Shown here piece by piece: positions 17,156 through 26,535 of a stretch of 64,000 nucleotides of DNA; the stretch's first letter is position 1; each line of letters begins with the position of its first letter. A program made the translations under genes and the position numbers. The DNA is from Comamonas sp. KCTC 72670 (GTDB lineage Bacteria > Myxococcota > Myxococcia > Myxococcales > Myxococcaceae), in NCBI GenBank assembly GCA_014656495.1, contig BNCN01000001.1, forward strand, positions 558,001 to 622,000, written 5' to 3'. A model generated the notes under the pieces. The model had not been told where the DNA came from and did not search any database. It saw only the letters and a list, made by a program, of their open reading frames with translations.

Positions 17156-18877
17156 CTACGCCGGTGGACGAGGGAGCGTCGGCCCCGGAGCCTTCGCATC
17201 CACCGACACGTCATGACGGCCCATGATGGATGGAGGCGCCTCCGCCTGCATGCGCGACCCCATCACATCCACGAGAGGCAGGGACACCACGAACTGCGTC
17301 CCCTTGCCTTCCTCGGAGTGAACCTCGATGTCGCCCCCATGTCCACGCACGATGGAGTGAGCGGAGGCCAGCCCCAACCCAGTTCCTCCTTCACGTGTCG
17401 TGAAGAAAGGCTCGAAGAGCCGCGGCAGATCCGCTCGGGGAATCGGGGGCCCTGCATTCCAGACCTTCAACTCTACGCGCTCAGCGCCACGTTCCAAATC
17501 CACACGGACATGCCCCCGGGCTCCGGTTGCCTGGAGCGCATTGCGTGCCAGATTGAGCAGCACCTGCTGCAACTGGTCCGCATCCAGCTGCGCACTCAGC
17601 GGCCCGTCGACCTGACGGACCTCGAGCCGGACATCCCGTGCCATGGGATCGCTTCGGAGCATCTCCATCGTTTCCGATACGAGCAGGTCCAGCCTGACCT
17701 CGCGACGAACAGGCGCTGGCGGACGCGCGAAACGCAAGAAGTCCTCAACCAGCCGAGACAAGCGGTCGGCTTCGCGAATCAGGACGCCCGTCAGCTTGCC
17801 CCTCGACGCATCCGCCCCCCCATCCTGCCCCAGCAACTGGGCGGACCCCCTCATCGCGGCCAGTGGGTTCCGGATTTCGTGAGCGAGTTGGGCGGACATG
17901 GCGCCGAGCGCAGCGAGCCTGTCCGCTCGCCGAAGCCCCTCTTCCATCCGCCGGAATTCGGTCAGGTCCTGGAAGACAATGAGCAACGCCCCCTCGCTGT
18001 CTTCCACCAGGGGAGTCGTGCTCAAGCCCAGGATGCGCTCACCCGCGGGCGTACGAACGGTCAACTCACGGCGGGAGGCCCGGCGGCCCAGATTGAGTGC
18101 GCCCGGCAACAAGCGCTCGAGCGGCCTCCCCGGTAGCGCGTCGGCCCCCAGAATCGCGCGCGCGGCCCGATTCACGAAGGTGACCTGCCCCGCGGCGTCA
18201 CAGGTCACCAACCCGGACGGCATGCAGTCGAGAATCTGAGCCTGCAGTGTCTCCAGCCGGTGAAGGTCCCGCTCTCTCGCGGTCAGCGCACCGCCCGCGG
18301 CCGACAGTTGCCGGCTGAGATACCCCGCGAGCACCGCGACCAGGAACAGCGCGAGCACGTGGGAGACGAGCAAGAACGGCACATTGCGGGCGGTGAAGGG
18401 AACGCCCGAAATCCGCTCGTACACCCCGAGAACCACACCCGCGAAAAGGACCGACCCCGCCGCCGCCAACAGCAGCGCGCCTCGGCGCTCCATGAGGATG
18501 GCGCCGCTGATGACCGCCAGCGAATAGGTGAACGTGAAGGGAGAGACGCCACCGCCGGTGAGGACGACCAGGACGGTCGCGATGACCAGGTCCCCCAGGA
18601 CCTGGAGCACCACGGCGGGCGCCAGCAGCCGCCCCCGCCTCACGACCACCGCGGTCACGAGGGAGAGCAGGTACACACCGCCAATGATGGCGAAGGCAAT
18701 CCAGTCGCCGAGGACGGGCTCGGCACGCCCTTGTGAAACCAGCCGCAGCGCGACGGCCACCAGCGACAGGCTGGTGGCCACGATTCGAAACGCGATGAGC
18801 CACGTCAGCCTGCGACGGAGCGTCTCCTCGGGAGAACCCGAGGGAGCGCCGACCCCAGGCGAATTACTTGATGGCAC
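17156..18877 (-). CDS. pilS: Sensor histidine kinase PilS
   Basis: PilS senses pilin level in the inner membrane and controls PilR. The ~573-residue protein has about six transmembrane segments in the first ~200 residues, a PAS domain (about 225-330), HisKA with AHEIRNPLAAM, and HATPase_c (NLARNALQAT, GTGLGLASAH). The most likely start is GTG 18877, which overlaps the end of pilC by 14 bp; no good ribosome site is visible, so translation may be coupled. A later start would cut into the first membrane helix. Confidence 0.92.
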   Translation of the reverse strand: MPSSNSPGVGAPSGSPEETLRRRLTWLIAFRIVATSLSLVAVALRLVSQGRAEPVLGDWIAFAIIGGVYLLSLVTAVVVRRGRLLAPAVVLQVLGDLVIATVLVVLTGGGVSPFTFTYSLAVISGAILMERRGALLLAAAGSVLFAGVVLGVYERISGVPFTARNVPFLLVSHVLALFLVAVLAGYLSRQLSAAGGALTARERDLHRLETLQAQILDCMPSGLVTCDAAGQVTFVNRAARAILGADALPGRPLERLLPGALNLGRRASRRELTVRTPAGERILGLSTTPLVEDSEGALLIVFQDLTEFRRMEEGLRRADRLAALGAMSAQLAHEIRNPLAAMRGSAQLLGQDGGADASRGKLTGVLIREADRLSRLVEDFLRFARPPAPVRREVRLDLLVSETMEMLRSDPMARDVRLEVRQVDGPLSAQLDADQLQQVLLNLARNALQATGARGHVRVDLERGAERVELKVWNAGPPIPRADLPRLFEPFFTTREGGTGLGLASAHSIVRGHGGDIEVHSEEGKGTQFVVSLPLVDVMGSRMQAEAPPSIMGRHDVSVDAKAPGPTLPRPPA

Positions 18878-20117
18878 CGGCCAGACCGAAGATGGGCAGG
18901 TACATCGCGATGAGGAAGCCACCGACGACGCCGCCGAGGAACACCATCAACAGCGGCTCAATCATGGCCGTGAGCCCGTTGACGGCCGAGTCGACCTCGT
19001 CGTCGTAGAAGTCGGCGATCTTGTTGAGCATGGTGTCCATGGCGCCCGTGGCCTCACCGACGCCAATCATCTGGACCACCATGGAGGGGAACACCTTCGT
19101 CTCCAGCAGCGGCCCCGCGATATTCTTGCCTTCGGCGATCTTCCCTCGCACGTAGAAGATGGCCTCTTCCACCGTGCGATTGCCCGCCGTCTTCGCCGTC
19201 ACGTCCAGCGCGTCGAGGATGGGAACACCTGATGAGAGCATGGTCCCGAGCGTACGGGTGAAGCGCGCCACGGCGACCTTCCGAAGCACCGGACCGAACA
19301 GCGGCGCGTTGATGAACACCTTGTCCCAGAACTTCCGGCCCTTCGGTTGACGGTAGGTCCAGGAGAAGGACGTCACCAACACGAAGATGCCCACGAGAAC
19401 GTGGAAGATGTACTCCTGCGCCAGGTGGGAGAAGTCCACGACCATCTGCGTGGGACCCGGGAGCGCGCTGCCGAAGTCCGAGAACATCTTCTCGAACACC
19501 GGCGTCACCTTCAGCAGCAGCAGCGCCGTCACGCCGATGGCCACCAAGATAACGATGGCCGGGTAGGTCATCGCGCTCTTGACCTTGTTCTTCAGCTTCT
19601 CGTTCTTCTCGCGGTAGGCCGCGAGCCGGTTGAGGATGGAGTCGAGGATACCGCCCACTTCGCCTGCGGCGCAGAGCTGGACGTAGAGCTCGTCGAAGAC
19701 CTTGGGGTGCTCCTTGAGCGCATCCGCGAAGGTGCTGCCCTGCTCCACCTTCCCCTTGATGGCGAACAACACCTTCTTGAAGGCCGGGTTGTCCATCTGG
19801 GTCGCGAGGATGTCGAGGCACTGCACCAGCGGAAGGCCGGCGTCGATCATCGTGGCGAACTGACGGGTGAAGACGAGGATGTCCTTGCCTGTCACACCGC
19901 CCAGGCCCGGCATCGAGACGCCGTTGTCCAGGAGGCCCTTCTTGCGGACCTTGACGGGGTTCAGGCCCAGGGACTTGAGGCGCGCGTTGACGGCCTCGAT
20001 GTCCATCGCCTCCATCTCACCCTTTTTGGTCTCCCCGCTCTTGGTCTTCGCCTCCCAGAGGAACTGGGCGGTGACCTTCTTGGGAGCTGCTGCCGACTTC
20101 ACTGCTGGGGCTGCCAT
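18864..20117 (-). CDS. pilC: Type IV pilus platform protein PilC
   Basis: PilC is the inner-membrane platform that the motor ATPases are thought to turn to add or remove pilins. The 417-residue protein has two T2SF domains (about 75-200 and 285-405) and hydrophobic helices at about 175-195, 225-245 and near the C-terminus. Family sequences such as LVQCLDILATQM, FADALKEHP and MIGVGEATGAMD are evident. A Lys/Ala-rich leader precedes the cytoplasmic domain. It follows pilT by 57 bp. Confidence 0.97.
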   Translation of the reverse strand: MAAPAVKSAAAPKKVTAQFLWEAKTKSGETKKGEMEAMDIEAVNARLKSLGLNPVKVRKKGLLDNGVSMPGLGGVTGKDILVFTRQFATMIDAGLPLVQCLDILATQMDNPAFKKVLFAIKGKVEQGSTFADALKEHPKVFDELYVQLCAAGEVGGILDSILNRLAAYREKNEKLKNKVKSAMTYPAIVILVAIGVTALLLLKVTPVFEKMFSDFGSALPGPTQMVVDFSHLAQEYIFHVLVGIFVLVTSFSWTYRQPKGRKFWDKVFINAPLFGPVLRKVAVARFTRTLGTMLSSGVPILDALDVTAKTAGNRTVEEAIFYVRGKIAEGKNIAGPLLETKVFPSMVVQMIGVGEATGAMDTMLNKIADFYDDEVDSAVNGLTAMIEPLLMVFLGGVVGGFLIAMYLPIFGLAGAIK

Positions 20118-20174
20118 GAGCTGGACCTCCGCGGGTGCCGCGCCACTCTAACCGCTGTTCTCAAAATCCCGGAA

Positions 20175-21296
20175 CTAACGACCACCCGCTCCCCCGCCTG
20201 GCCGCTGCTGGGGCATCCCGGGCAGGTTCCCGCCACCCGTGGCCAGAATATTGCGCAACTCCTCGGCGTCGCTAGAACGGCCGAAGGCCTCGTCCTGGGA
20301 GATGATCCGCCGCAGCAGCAGCGACGCCAGGGCCTGGTTGAAGGTCTGCATGCCGAACTTGGCCTGACCGACCTGCATGGACGAGTAGATCTGGTGGACC
20401 TTGTCCTCGCGGATGAGGTTCCGGATTGCGGGGTTCGGCACCATCACCTCCAGCGCCAGCACGCGGCCGGGGCTGCCCGCCTTCGCCACCAGCGCCTGGC
20501 TCATCACGCCCTCCAGCACGAAGGACATCTGTGCGCGGACCTGCGGCTGCTGGTACGGCGGGAACACGTCCAGCACGCGGTTGATGGTCTGCACCGCGCT
20601 GTTCGTGTGCAGCGTCGCGTAGCAGATGTGACCCGTCTCCGCGATGGTGAGCGCCGCTTCAATCGTCTCCAGGTCGCGGAGCTCACCGACGAGCACCACG
20701 TCCGGGTCCTGGCGGAGGATGTACTTGAGGGCCGTCTTGAAGTTCCGCGTGTCCGCCCCCACCTCGCGCTGATTCACGAGGCAGTTCTTGTGCGGGTGCA
20801 GGTACTCGATGGGGTCCTCGATGGTCATGATGTGCTCATGACGCTCGGTGTTGATCTTGTCGATCATCGAGGCCAGCGTGGTCGACTTGCCCGAGCCCGT
20901 GGGCCCCGTCACCAGGATGAGCCCGCGCGGCTTCTTCACCAGCTCCGCCACCACCGGCGGCAGACCCAGCTCCTGGAACGTCAAGATCTTGAAGGGAATG
21001 GTCCGGAACGCCGCGGCGACCGCGCCACGCTGCATGAAGATGTTGGCGCGGAAGCGGGACAGCCCCTTCACGCCGAAGGACAAGTCCAGCTCGTTGTCCT
21101 CTTCGAACTTGTGCTTCTGGGCGTCCGTGAGGATGGAGTAGCAGAGCTGCTTCGTCTCCACCGGGGTCAGCGGCGCCGTCTTCAAGGGGACGAGCTCGCC
21201 GTCGACGCGGAGCTGCGGCGGAGAGCCAGTGGTGACGTGGAGGTCGGAAGCGCCCTTCTCGACCATCGCCTTGAGGAGCTGGTGCAGGTTGGCCAC
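20175..21296 (-). CDS. pilT: Type IV pilus retraction ATPase PilT
   Basis: PilT powers pilus retraction, which drives social motility. The 373-residue hexameric ATPase has Walker A GPTGSGKSTT, an Asp box (EDPIEYLH), Walker B (VVLVGELRDLET), a His box (ETGHICYATLHT) and the AIRNLIRE motif that marks retraction ATPases. A Gly/Pro-rich tail of about 15 residues follows. It lies 43 bp after pilB. Confidence 0.98.
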   Translation of the reverse strand: MANLHQLLKAMVEKGASDLHVTTGSPPQLRVDGELVPLKTAPLTPVETKQLCYSILTDAQKHKFEEDNELDLSFGVKGLSRFRANIFMQRGAVAAAFRTIPFKILTFQELGLPPVVAELVKKPRGLILVTGPTGSGKSTTLASMIDKINTERHEHIMTIEDPIEYLHPHKNCLVNQREVGADTRNFKTALKYILRQDPDVVLVGELRDLETIEAALTIAETGHICYATLHTNSAVQTINRVLDVFPPYQQPQVRAQMSFVLEGVMSQALVAKAGSPGRVLALEVMVPNPAIRNLIREDKVHQIYSSMQVGQAKFGMQTFNQALASLLLRRIISQDEAFGRSSDAEELRNILATGGGNLPGMPQQRPGGGAGGR

Positions 21297-21339
21297 GGGG
21301 GGATGTCCTTCAGGGAAACGCGGTGAGGGGGTGGGTTGA

Positions 21340-23040
21340 CTAGAAGCGGTCCGGAGCGGTGTTACCCACCACCTCTTCCAACGTGGTGGCGCCGTCCATC
21401 ATCTTGCGAAGGCCGCTCATGCGCAGGCTGCTCATGCCCAGGCGGATGGCCTCCTGCTTCAGCTCCGCGGCCGAGGCGCCGTTGATGACCAGCTCCTTGA
21501 GGCCGTCCCAGAAGGGCATGACCTCGTAGATGGCCACGCGGCCACGGTAGCCACGGTCGTTGCAGTCGCGGCAGCCGACCTTCTCGTAGAGCGTGAAGGT
21601 GCCAATCTTGTCCGGCGGAACACCGGCGTCGATGAGCGCCTGCTCGTCCACGTTCTCCGCGGGCTTCTTGCACGCCGGGCACAGGCGGCGCGCCAGACGC
21701 TGGGCGAGGATGAGGTTGAGCGACGCCGTCACGAGGAAGGGCTCGATGCCCATGTTGAGCAGACGGCTCACCGTGCCCGGGGCGTCGTTCGTGTGCAGCG
21801 TGGACAGCACCAGGTGGCCCGTGAGCGCCGCCTTGACGCCGATCTCCGCCGTCTCGAAGTCGCGGATCTCACCAATCATGATGATGTCCGGGTCCTGGCG
21901 GAGGAACGAGCGCAGCGCCGCGGCGAAGTTCAGGCCGATGTCGTCATGCATCTGCACCTGGTTGATGCCGGCGAAGTTGAACTCGACCGGGTCCTCCGCG
22001 GTGGAGATGTTCGTGTCCACGCCGTTGAGGCTGGAGAGCGCCGAGTACAGCGTCGTCGTCTTGCCCGAGCCCGTGGGCCCCGTCACCAGCACCATGCCGT
22101 AGGGCCGGTCGATGGCTTCCTTGAACCAGGCCAGCGGCTGCGGGTCGAAGCCCAGCTTCGTCATGTCGAGCTGGAGGTTGCTCTTGTCGAGCAGACGCAT
22201 CACGACCTTCTCGCCGAAGAGCGTGGGGCACACGCTCACGCGGAAGTCCATCTCCTTGCCGCCGCCCATCTTGATCTTGATGCGGCCGTCCTGCGGCAGG
22301 CGCCGCTCGGAGATGTCCAGCGAGGCCATGATCTTCAAACGCGAGGTGATCGCGTTGCGCAGCTTCATGGGCGGGCGCATCACCTCGTACATCACGCCGT
22401 CGATGCGGAAGCGGACGCGGAAGTCCTTCTCGTACGGCTCGACGTGGATGTCGGACGCGCGCTTCTTGATGGCGTCCATCAGGATGAGGTTCACCAGCTT
22501 GACCACGGGCGCGTCATCCGCGGCCTTGGCCATCTCATCGATGTTCTCCGTCTCCTCCTTGGAGACCTCGATGTCGTCACCGACGTCACCGACGATATCC
22601 TCGAGCGACGGGCCCTTCTCCGCGTAGTAGCGCTCGATGGCCTCGCGGATGGAGACCTCGGAGGCGACCACCGTCTCGATGTTGTAGCCGGTGAGGAACT
22701 TCAGGTCGTCCACGGCGAAGATGTTGGACGGGTCGCACATGGCCACGATGAGCGACGGGCCGGCGCGGTTGACGGGCACCACCAGGTGCTTCTCCGCCAC
22801 TTCCTTCGGCACCAGCTTGATGATGTCCGGCTCGACGTCGAAGTCCTTCAGGTTGATGGCCGGCACGCCGTACTGCTTGGAGAGGAAGTCGGTCAGCTTC
22901 GACTCCTCGATGGCGCCCGTCTTGACCAGCGCGGTGCCGATGCGCGTGCCGTTCTTCTGCTGCTCTTCCTGGGCCTTGCGCAGCTGCTGCACGGAGATGA
23001 GGTTCTCGCGAACCAGCAGTTCACCGAGTCGACCGGACAT
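21340..23040 (-). CDS. pilB: Type IV pilus extension ATPase PilB
   Basis: PilB powers pilus extension. The 566-residue protein starts at MSGRLGELLVRENL with an N-terminal MshEN-type domain, a region that binds c-di-GMP in some homologues. The GspE-like core carries Walker A GPTGSGKTTTLYSAL, Walker B (IIMIGEIRDFET) and a His box (LTGHLVLSTLHT). A tetracysteine zinc site (CPACKK and CRDCNDRGY) is complete. The frame stays open upstream, but the ATG at 23040 begins the conserved family sequence. It is first in the pilBTC transcription unit. Confidence 0.98.
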   Translation of the reverse strand: MSGRLGELLVRENLISVQQLRKAQEEQQKNGTRIGTALVKTGAIEESKLTDFLSKQYGVPAINLKDFDVEPDIIKLVPKEVAEKHLVVPVNRAGPSLIVAMCDPSNIFAVDDLKFLTGYNIETVVASEVSIREAIERYYAEKGPSLEDIVGDVGDDIEVSKEETENIDEMAKAADDAPVVKLVNLILMDAIKKRASDIHVEPYEKDFRVRFRIDGVMYEVMRPPMKLRNAITSRLKIMASLDISERRLPQDGRIKIKMGGGKEMDFRVSVCPTLFGEKVVMRLLDKSNLQLDMTKLGFDPQPLAWFKEAIDRPYGMVLVTGPTGSGKTTTLYSALSSLNGVDTNISTAEDPVEFNFAGINQVQMHDDIGLNFAAALRSFLRQDPDIIMIGEIRDFETAEIGVKAALTGHLVLSTLHTNDAPGTVSRLLNMGIEPFLVTASLNLILAQRLARRLCPACKKPAENVDEQALIDAGVPPDKIGTFTLYEKVGCRDCNDRGYRGRVAIYEVMPFWDGLKELVINGASAAELKQEAIRLGMSSLRMSGLRKMMDGATTLEEVVGNTAPDRF

Positions 23041-23157
23041 GCGTTGATGCCTCTTCCTTGAAGAAGAAAGAAGCGGGCGGGGGCCCGCCTCCGAGCTCAA
23101 AGACGTGGGAGCGATGCCCGGGTGATCCACACCCCATGGCACGGTTCCTGATTGCGA

Positions 23158-23186
23158 ATTAGAGGGGAGCCGCGCGCGCCCGTCAA
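23158..23186 (-). promoter_or_regulatory. Sigma-70-type promoter of pilB
   Basis: On the minus strand TTGACG (23186-23181), 17 bases, then TCTAAT (23163-23158) matches the housekeeping consensus at 5 of 6 bases in each box. Transcription would begin near 23151, giving a leader of about 110 bases before pilB that includes a GC-rich hairpin near 23073-23089. Confidence 0.65.
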
Positions 23187-23244
23187 GGCGCCCTCGCCTG
23201 CTCCCCTGCTGTCACAACCCGTTGAACGGACACGGGAAAATTGC

Positions 23245-24171
23245 TCACCCATCCGCCCGTGCAATCACCGCCCGCGCGGACTCCACGTCGCGCTTGATCT
23301 GCCCCGTCAGCTCCGCCACCGAGCCGAAGCGCTGCTCGGGGCGCAGGCGCTCGAGGAACTGCACGCGCAGCTCCTTGCCGTACAGGTCGCCCGCGAAGTC
23401 CAGCAGGTGCGCCTCGATGGTGACCTCCGTGCCGCCAAAGGTGGGCTTCACACCGATGTTCGCGGCGCCGCCGTGCCAGGTGTCCTTTGACTCGCCCGGC
23501 AGGTGGACGCGGATCGCATAGACGCCCGGTGCGGGCCTCAGCTCATTCTGCGTGTCCACGTTCGCGGTGGGGAAGCCGATGCCCCGCCCCCGCCCCGCAC
23601 CGGTCACCACCGTGCCGTCCAGGTCGAAGGGCCGGCCCAACAGCCGCCTCGCCGCGGACACGCGCCCCTCCAGGATGTACTCGCGCACGCGCGACGACGA
23701 GGCCACCACGCCGTCCACCGTCACCGGCGGCACCACGTGCACCAAGGCGCCGCGCCGGGAGGCCGCCTCGCGCAGGGTCTCCACCGTGCCCTTGCGGGCC
23801 GCGCCGTAGGTGAAGTCGCTGCCCACCACGACGTGCGCCACGCCGAGCATGTCGAACAGCGCGGCCTCGAACTCGGCGGGCTGCGTGCGCGCATACTCCC
23901 GGGAGAAGGGCTGCACCACCGCGGCGTCCAGGCCGCACTGCTCGAACAGCTCCAGCTTGCGCGGCAGCAGCGTGATGAGCTTGGGCGCCAGCTCCGGCTG
24001 GAGCACCTTCCCCGGATGGGGATGGAAGGTGAAGGCCGCCGCCCGCCCGTGCCGGCGCGCCTCCGCGAAGAGGGCCTGATGGCCCACGTGAACACCGTCG
24101 AAGTTGCCGAGCGCGAGCGCCTGTCCGGCCAGCGCTCCGCCCGCGTCCGCCACCGCCGGGAAGACCTTCAT
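23245..24171 (-). CDS. ribF: Bifunctional riboflavin kinase / FAD synthetase RibF
   Basis: RibF phosphorylates riboflavin to FMN and adenylylates it to FAD. The 308-residue protein has the nucleotidyltransferase-type N-domain (LGNFDGVHVGHQALF, FHPHP, VVGSDFTYG, SSSRVREYI) and the C-terminal kinase domain with GIGFPTANVD and the APGVYAIRV strand. The length is typical. ATG 24171 follows GGGAG. It is divergent from trmB and separate from the pil genes, with pilB 204 bp downstream. Confidence 0.95.
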   Translation of the reverse strand: MKVFPAVADAGGALAGQALALGNFDGVHVGHQALFAEARRHGRAAAFTFHPHPGKVLQPELAPKLITLLPRKLELFEQCGLDAAVVQPFSREYARTQPAEFEAALFDMLGVAHVVVGSDFTYGAARKGTVETLREAASRRGALVHVVPPVTVDGVVASSSRVREYILEGRVSAARRLLGRPFDLDGTVVTGAGRGRGIGFPTANVDTQNELRPAPGVYAIRVHLPGESKDTWHGGAANIGVKPTFGGTEVTIEAHLLDFAGDLYGKELRVQFLERLRPEQRFGSVAELTGQIKRDVESARAVIARADG

Positions 24172-24247
24172 GGGCTCCCGTATACTCCAGGCCCCCGCGT
24201 TTTTCCCTGGCCAAACCCGCCGCCTCCATGGTTGGTGGCGCCCTTCC

Positions 24248-24868
24248 ATGTCCCGCCCCCGCCTGCTGCCCGAGCCCGTCGGACTCAAGTTCGTCACCCA
24301 GGAGACCCCGCCCGACTGGGACGCGGAGTTCGGCTTCACGGGGCCGCTCGAGCTGGAGATTGGCTCCGGCGCCGGCGGCCACGCCCTGGAGTACTGCCGC
24401 CGCCACCCCGAGGTGCGCTTCGTCGCCTTCGAGTGGCGCAAGAAGTACGCGCGCGACACCCAGGAGCGCGGCAACAAGGCCGGCCTGCGCAACCTGCGCG
24501 TCATCGAGTCCGACGCCCGCTTCGTCGTGCCGCGAATCTTCGCGCCGAACTCGCTCGCCGCCATCCACCTCCAGTTCCCCGACCCCTGGTGGAAGCGCTC
24601 CCACGCCAAGCGCGCCGTGATTCAGCCCGCCTTCGCGGAGCTCCTGCTGTCGAAGCTCGCGCCGGGCGGCCTCTTCGACATGCGCACCGACGTCCAAGAC
24701 CGCGGCGAGACGATGCTCGCCATCCTGGAATCCGCTGGTTTCAAGAACCCCCTGGGTTCAGGTTTTTTCCATCCCTATGACCCGGAGGAGGTCCCCTCCA
24801 CGCGGGAGCGGCGCTATCTGGCCAGTGGGGAGCCCGTGTATCGGGCGCGGCTAGTGAAGCCTGCCTGA
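24248..24868 (+). CDS. trmB: tRNA (guanine-N7)-methyltransferase TrmB
   Basis: TrmB transfers a methyl group from S-adenosylmethionine to G46 in the variable loop of many tRNAs. The 206-residue protein has the SAM-binding glycine motif (LEIGSGAGGH), the catalytic LQFPDPWWKRSHAKR motif near residues 116-130, and the C-terminal TxxE-like end (STRERRYLASG). The start is the ATG at 24248, because the upstream open frame overlaps ribF on the other strand. Confidence 0.95.
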   Translation: MSRPRLLPEPVGLKFVTQETPPDWDAEFGFTGPLELEIGSGAGGHALEYCRRHPEVRFVAFEWRKKYARDTQERGNKAGLRNLRVIESDARFVVPRIFAPNSLAAIHLQFPDPWWKRSHAKRAVIQPAFAELLLSKLAPGGLFDMRTDVQDRGETMLAILESAGFKNPLGSGFFHPYDPEEVPSTRERRYLASGEPVYRARLVKPA

Positions 24869-24975
24869 CGCCCGCGATATTCGTGCTTGCCCTGCCCCTT
24901 GCATCCCGGGTGCGGGCGGTAAGAATGGCGGCCAGGCCCGCACCGCGGGACGATTGCACCCGGGGGCGAGACTTC

Positions 24976-26019
24976 ATGGCGGATGGCGAACGGAAGAGGA
25001 CGCTGGAGGTCGCCCGCCGCGCCCCGCCTGGAGCCCCCCTGAGTGGCCGCACGGTGCTCATCGTCGACGACGACCCGGCGCACGTCCGGCATGTGCGCGA
25101 CGGCCTGTCACCACACGGCTACCTCTTCACCGAAGCCCATGACGGCGCCCAGGCGCTGTCCGCCATCCGCGAGTCCCGCCCCGACCTCATCCTCATGGAC
25201 GTGGAGATGCCGGGCCTGGGCGGCGTGGAGGTGTGCCGCATCGTCAAGGCGAACGCGGGCGAGGACGGCTTCGGCTTCATCCCGGTGATTCTCATGACGG
25301 CGCGACAGGCCGCGGGGAAGGTGGAGGGTTTGGAGCTGGGCGCGGACGACTACCTGGTGAAGCCCTTCGACATGCTCGAGCTGTCGGCCCGCGTGAAGTC
25401 CATGCTGCGGCTGAAGGCGCTCCAGGACGCGCTGGTGGAGAAGAACCGCGAGCTGGACCGCGCCAACAAGGAGCTGGCGGCCCGGCGCGAGGAGCTGCTC
25501 GCCCTCACCCGCACGGATGCGCTCACGGGGCTGGCCAACCGGCGCGCCTTCGAGGAGCGCCTGAATGACGAGTTCGCCCGCTCCCGCCGCTACGGCGCGC
25601 CGCTGTCGCTGGTGATGCTCGACATCGACCACTTCAAGCGCATCAACGACAGCTTCGGCCACCCCTTCGGGGACCAGGTGCTGAAGGCGGTGGGCCAGAC
25701 GGCGCGCTCCAGGCTTCGAGAAGTCGACATGCTGGCGCGCTACGGGGGCGAGGAGTTCATCGCCCTGCTCCCGGAGACGGGCCCCGCGGACGCGCTCCGG
25801 GTCTGCGAGCGGGTGCGCGACGCCATCGCCGCGCTGGAGCTGGTGCATGTGGGAGGGAGCGGGAGACCCCAGCCCGTGCGGCTGACCGCGTCATTGGGCG
25901 TGGCGACGGTGCCCTCGGGGGACCTGCCGAGCGCGGAGGCGCTGCTGCGGGCGGCCGATGTGAGCCTCTATGCGGCCAAGGAAGCGGGCCGCAACCGTGT
26001 CCATCAGCACGCCGCGTAA
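24976..26019 (+). CDS. Response regulator with GGDEF domain (diguanylate cyclase)
   Basis: This 347-residue protein should make c-di-GMP from two GTP under phosphorylation control. The N-terminal receiver has Asp75 as phospho-acceptor (LILMDVEMPG); a coiled-coil linker of about 35 residues leads to a GGDEF domain with GGEEF at 257-261. An RxxD inhibitory site (REVD, 248-251) lies five residues before it, so both catalysis and product inhibition look intact. No kinase gene is adjacent. Its location beside the pil genes is suggestive, since c-di-GMP controls T4P in myxobacteria. Confidence 0.93.
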   Translation: MADGERKRTLEVARRAPPGAPLSGRTVLIVDDDPAHVRHVRDGLSPHGYLFTEAHDGAQALSAIRESRPDLILMDVEMPGLGGVEVCRIVKANAGEDGFGFIPVILMTARQAAGKVEGLELGADDYLVKPFDMLELSARVKSMLRLKALQDALVEKNRELDRANKELAARREELLALTRTDALTGLANRRAFEERLNDEFARSRRYGAPLSLVMLDIDHFKRINDSFGHPFGDQVLKAVGQTARSRLREVDMLARYGGEEFIALLPETGPADALRVCERVRDAIAALELVHVGGSGRPQPVRLTASLGVATVPSGDLPSAEALLRAADVSLYAAKEAGRNRVHQHAA

Positions 26020-26075
26020 CATGTCCGAATCTCGGGCTTTTCCCCGGCGGCGCTTTGACCTAAATCCCTGTCCCC

Positions 26076-26492
26076 ATGCGCCTCTCCGCGACGATGCCCT
26101 GGCTGGTGGCCCTGGTCCTGCTGGGCCTGGGTGGCTGCAACCGGCCCCGCTTCGGCACTCCGCAGGATGCCTACACGTCCTTCCACCGGCTGGTGAAGCG
26201 GGGGGAGCTGCAGCAGGCCTGGGGGGCGCTGTCCAAGCCCACCCAGGACGCACTGGCCCAGCGGGCCCAGGTGGTGGGCGAGGCGTCTGGCGGGGAAGAA
26301 AAGCCCGAGCCCATGGCGCTCTTCTTCGCGAATGTCCCTCCCCCTCCGGATGTTACGGAGGTCTCGCTGGTCCGGGAGGAGGGAGACGAAGCGACAGTGC
26401 TCGTGCGCGCCGCAGGAAGCTCCCACGAAGTCCGGATGGTCCGAGAGCCTTCTGGATGGAAGGTCGACCTTTCAGCATCCCTCCAGCCGTGA
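26076..26492 (+). CDS. Small lipoprotein, DUF4878-like
   Basis: This 138-residue protein has a lipobox ending at Cys21 (LLGLGGC). Helices in the middle (TPQDAYTSFHRLVKRGELQQ) and a C-terminal strand pattern (VRMVREPSGWKVDL) resemble the NTF2-like DUF4878 lipoprotein family. It starts 56 bp after the diguanylate cyclase gene and may share its transcript. Function unknown. Confidence 0.75.
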   Translation: MRLSATMPWLVALVLLGLGGCNRPRFGTPQDAYTSFHRLVKRGELQQAWGALSKPTQDALAQRAQVVGEASGGEEKPEPMALFFANVPPPPDVTEVSLVREEGDEATVLVRAAGSSHEVRMVREPSGWKVDLSASLQP

Positions 26493-26535
26493 AGCCGGGT
26501 ATGCCCGGGAAACTCGCATCAGGTAACGTACGACT

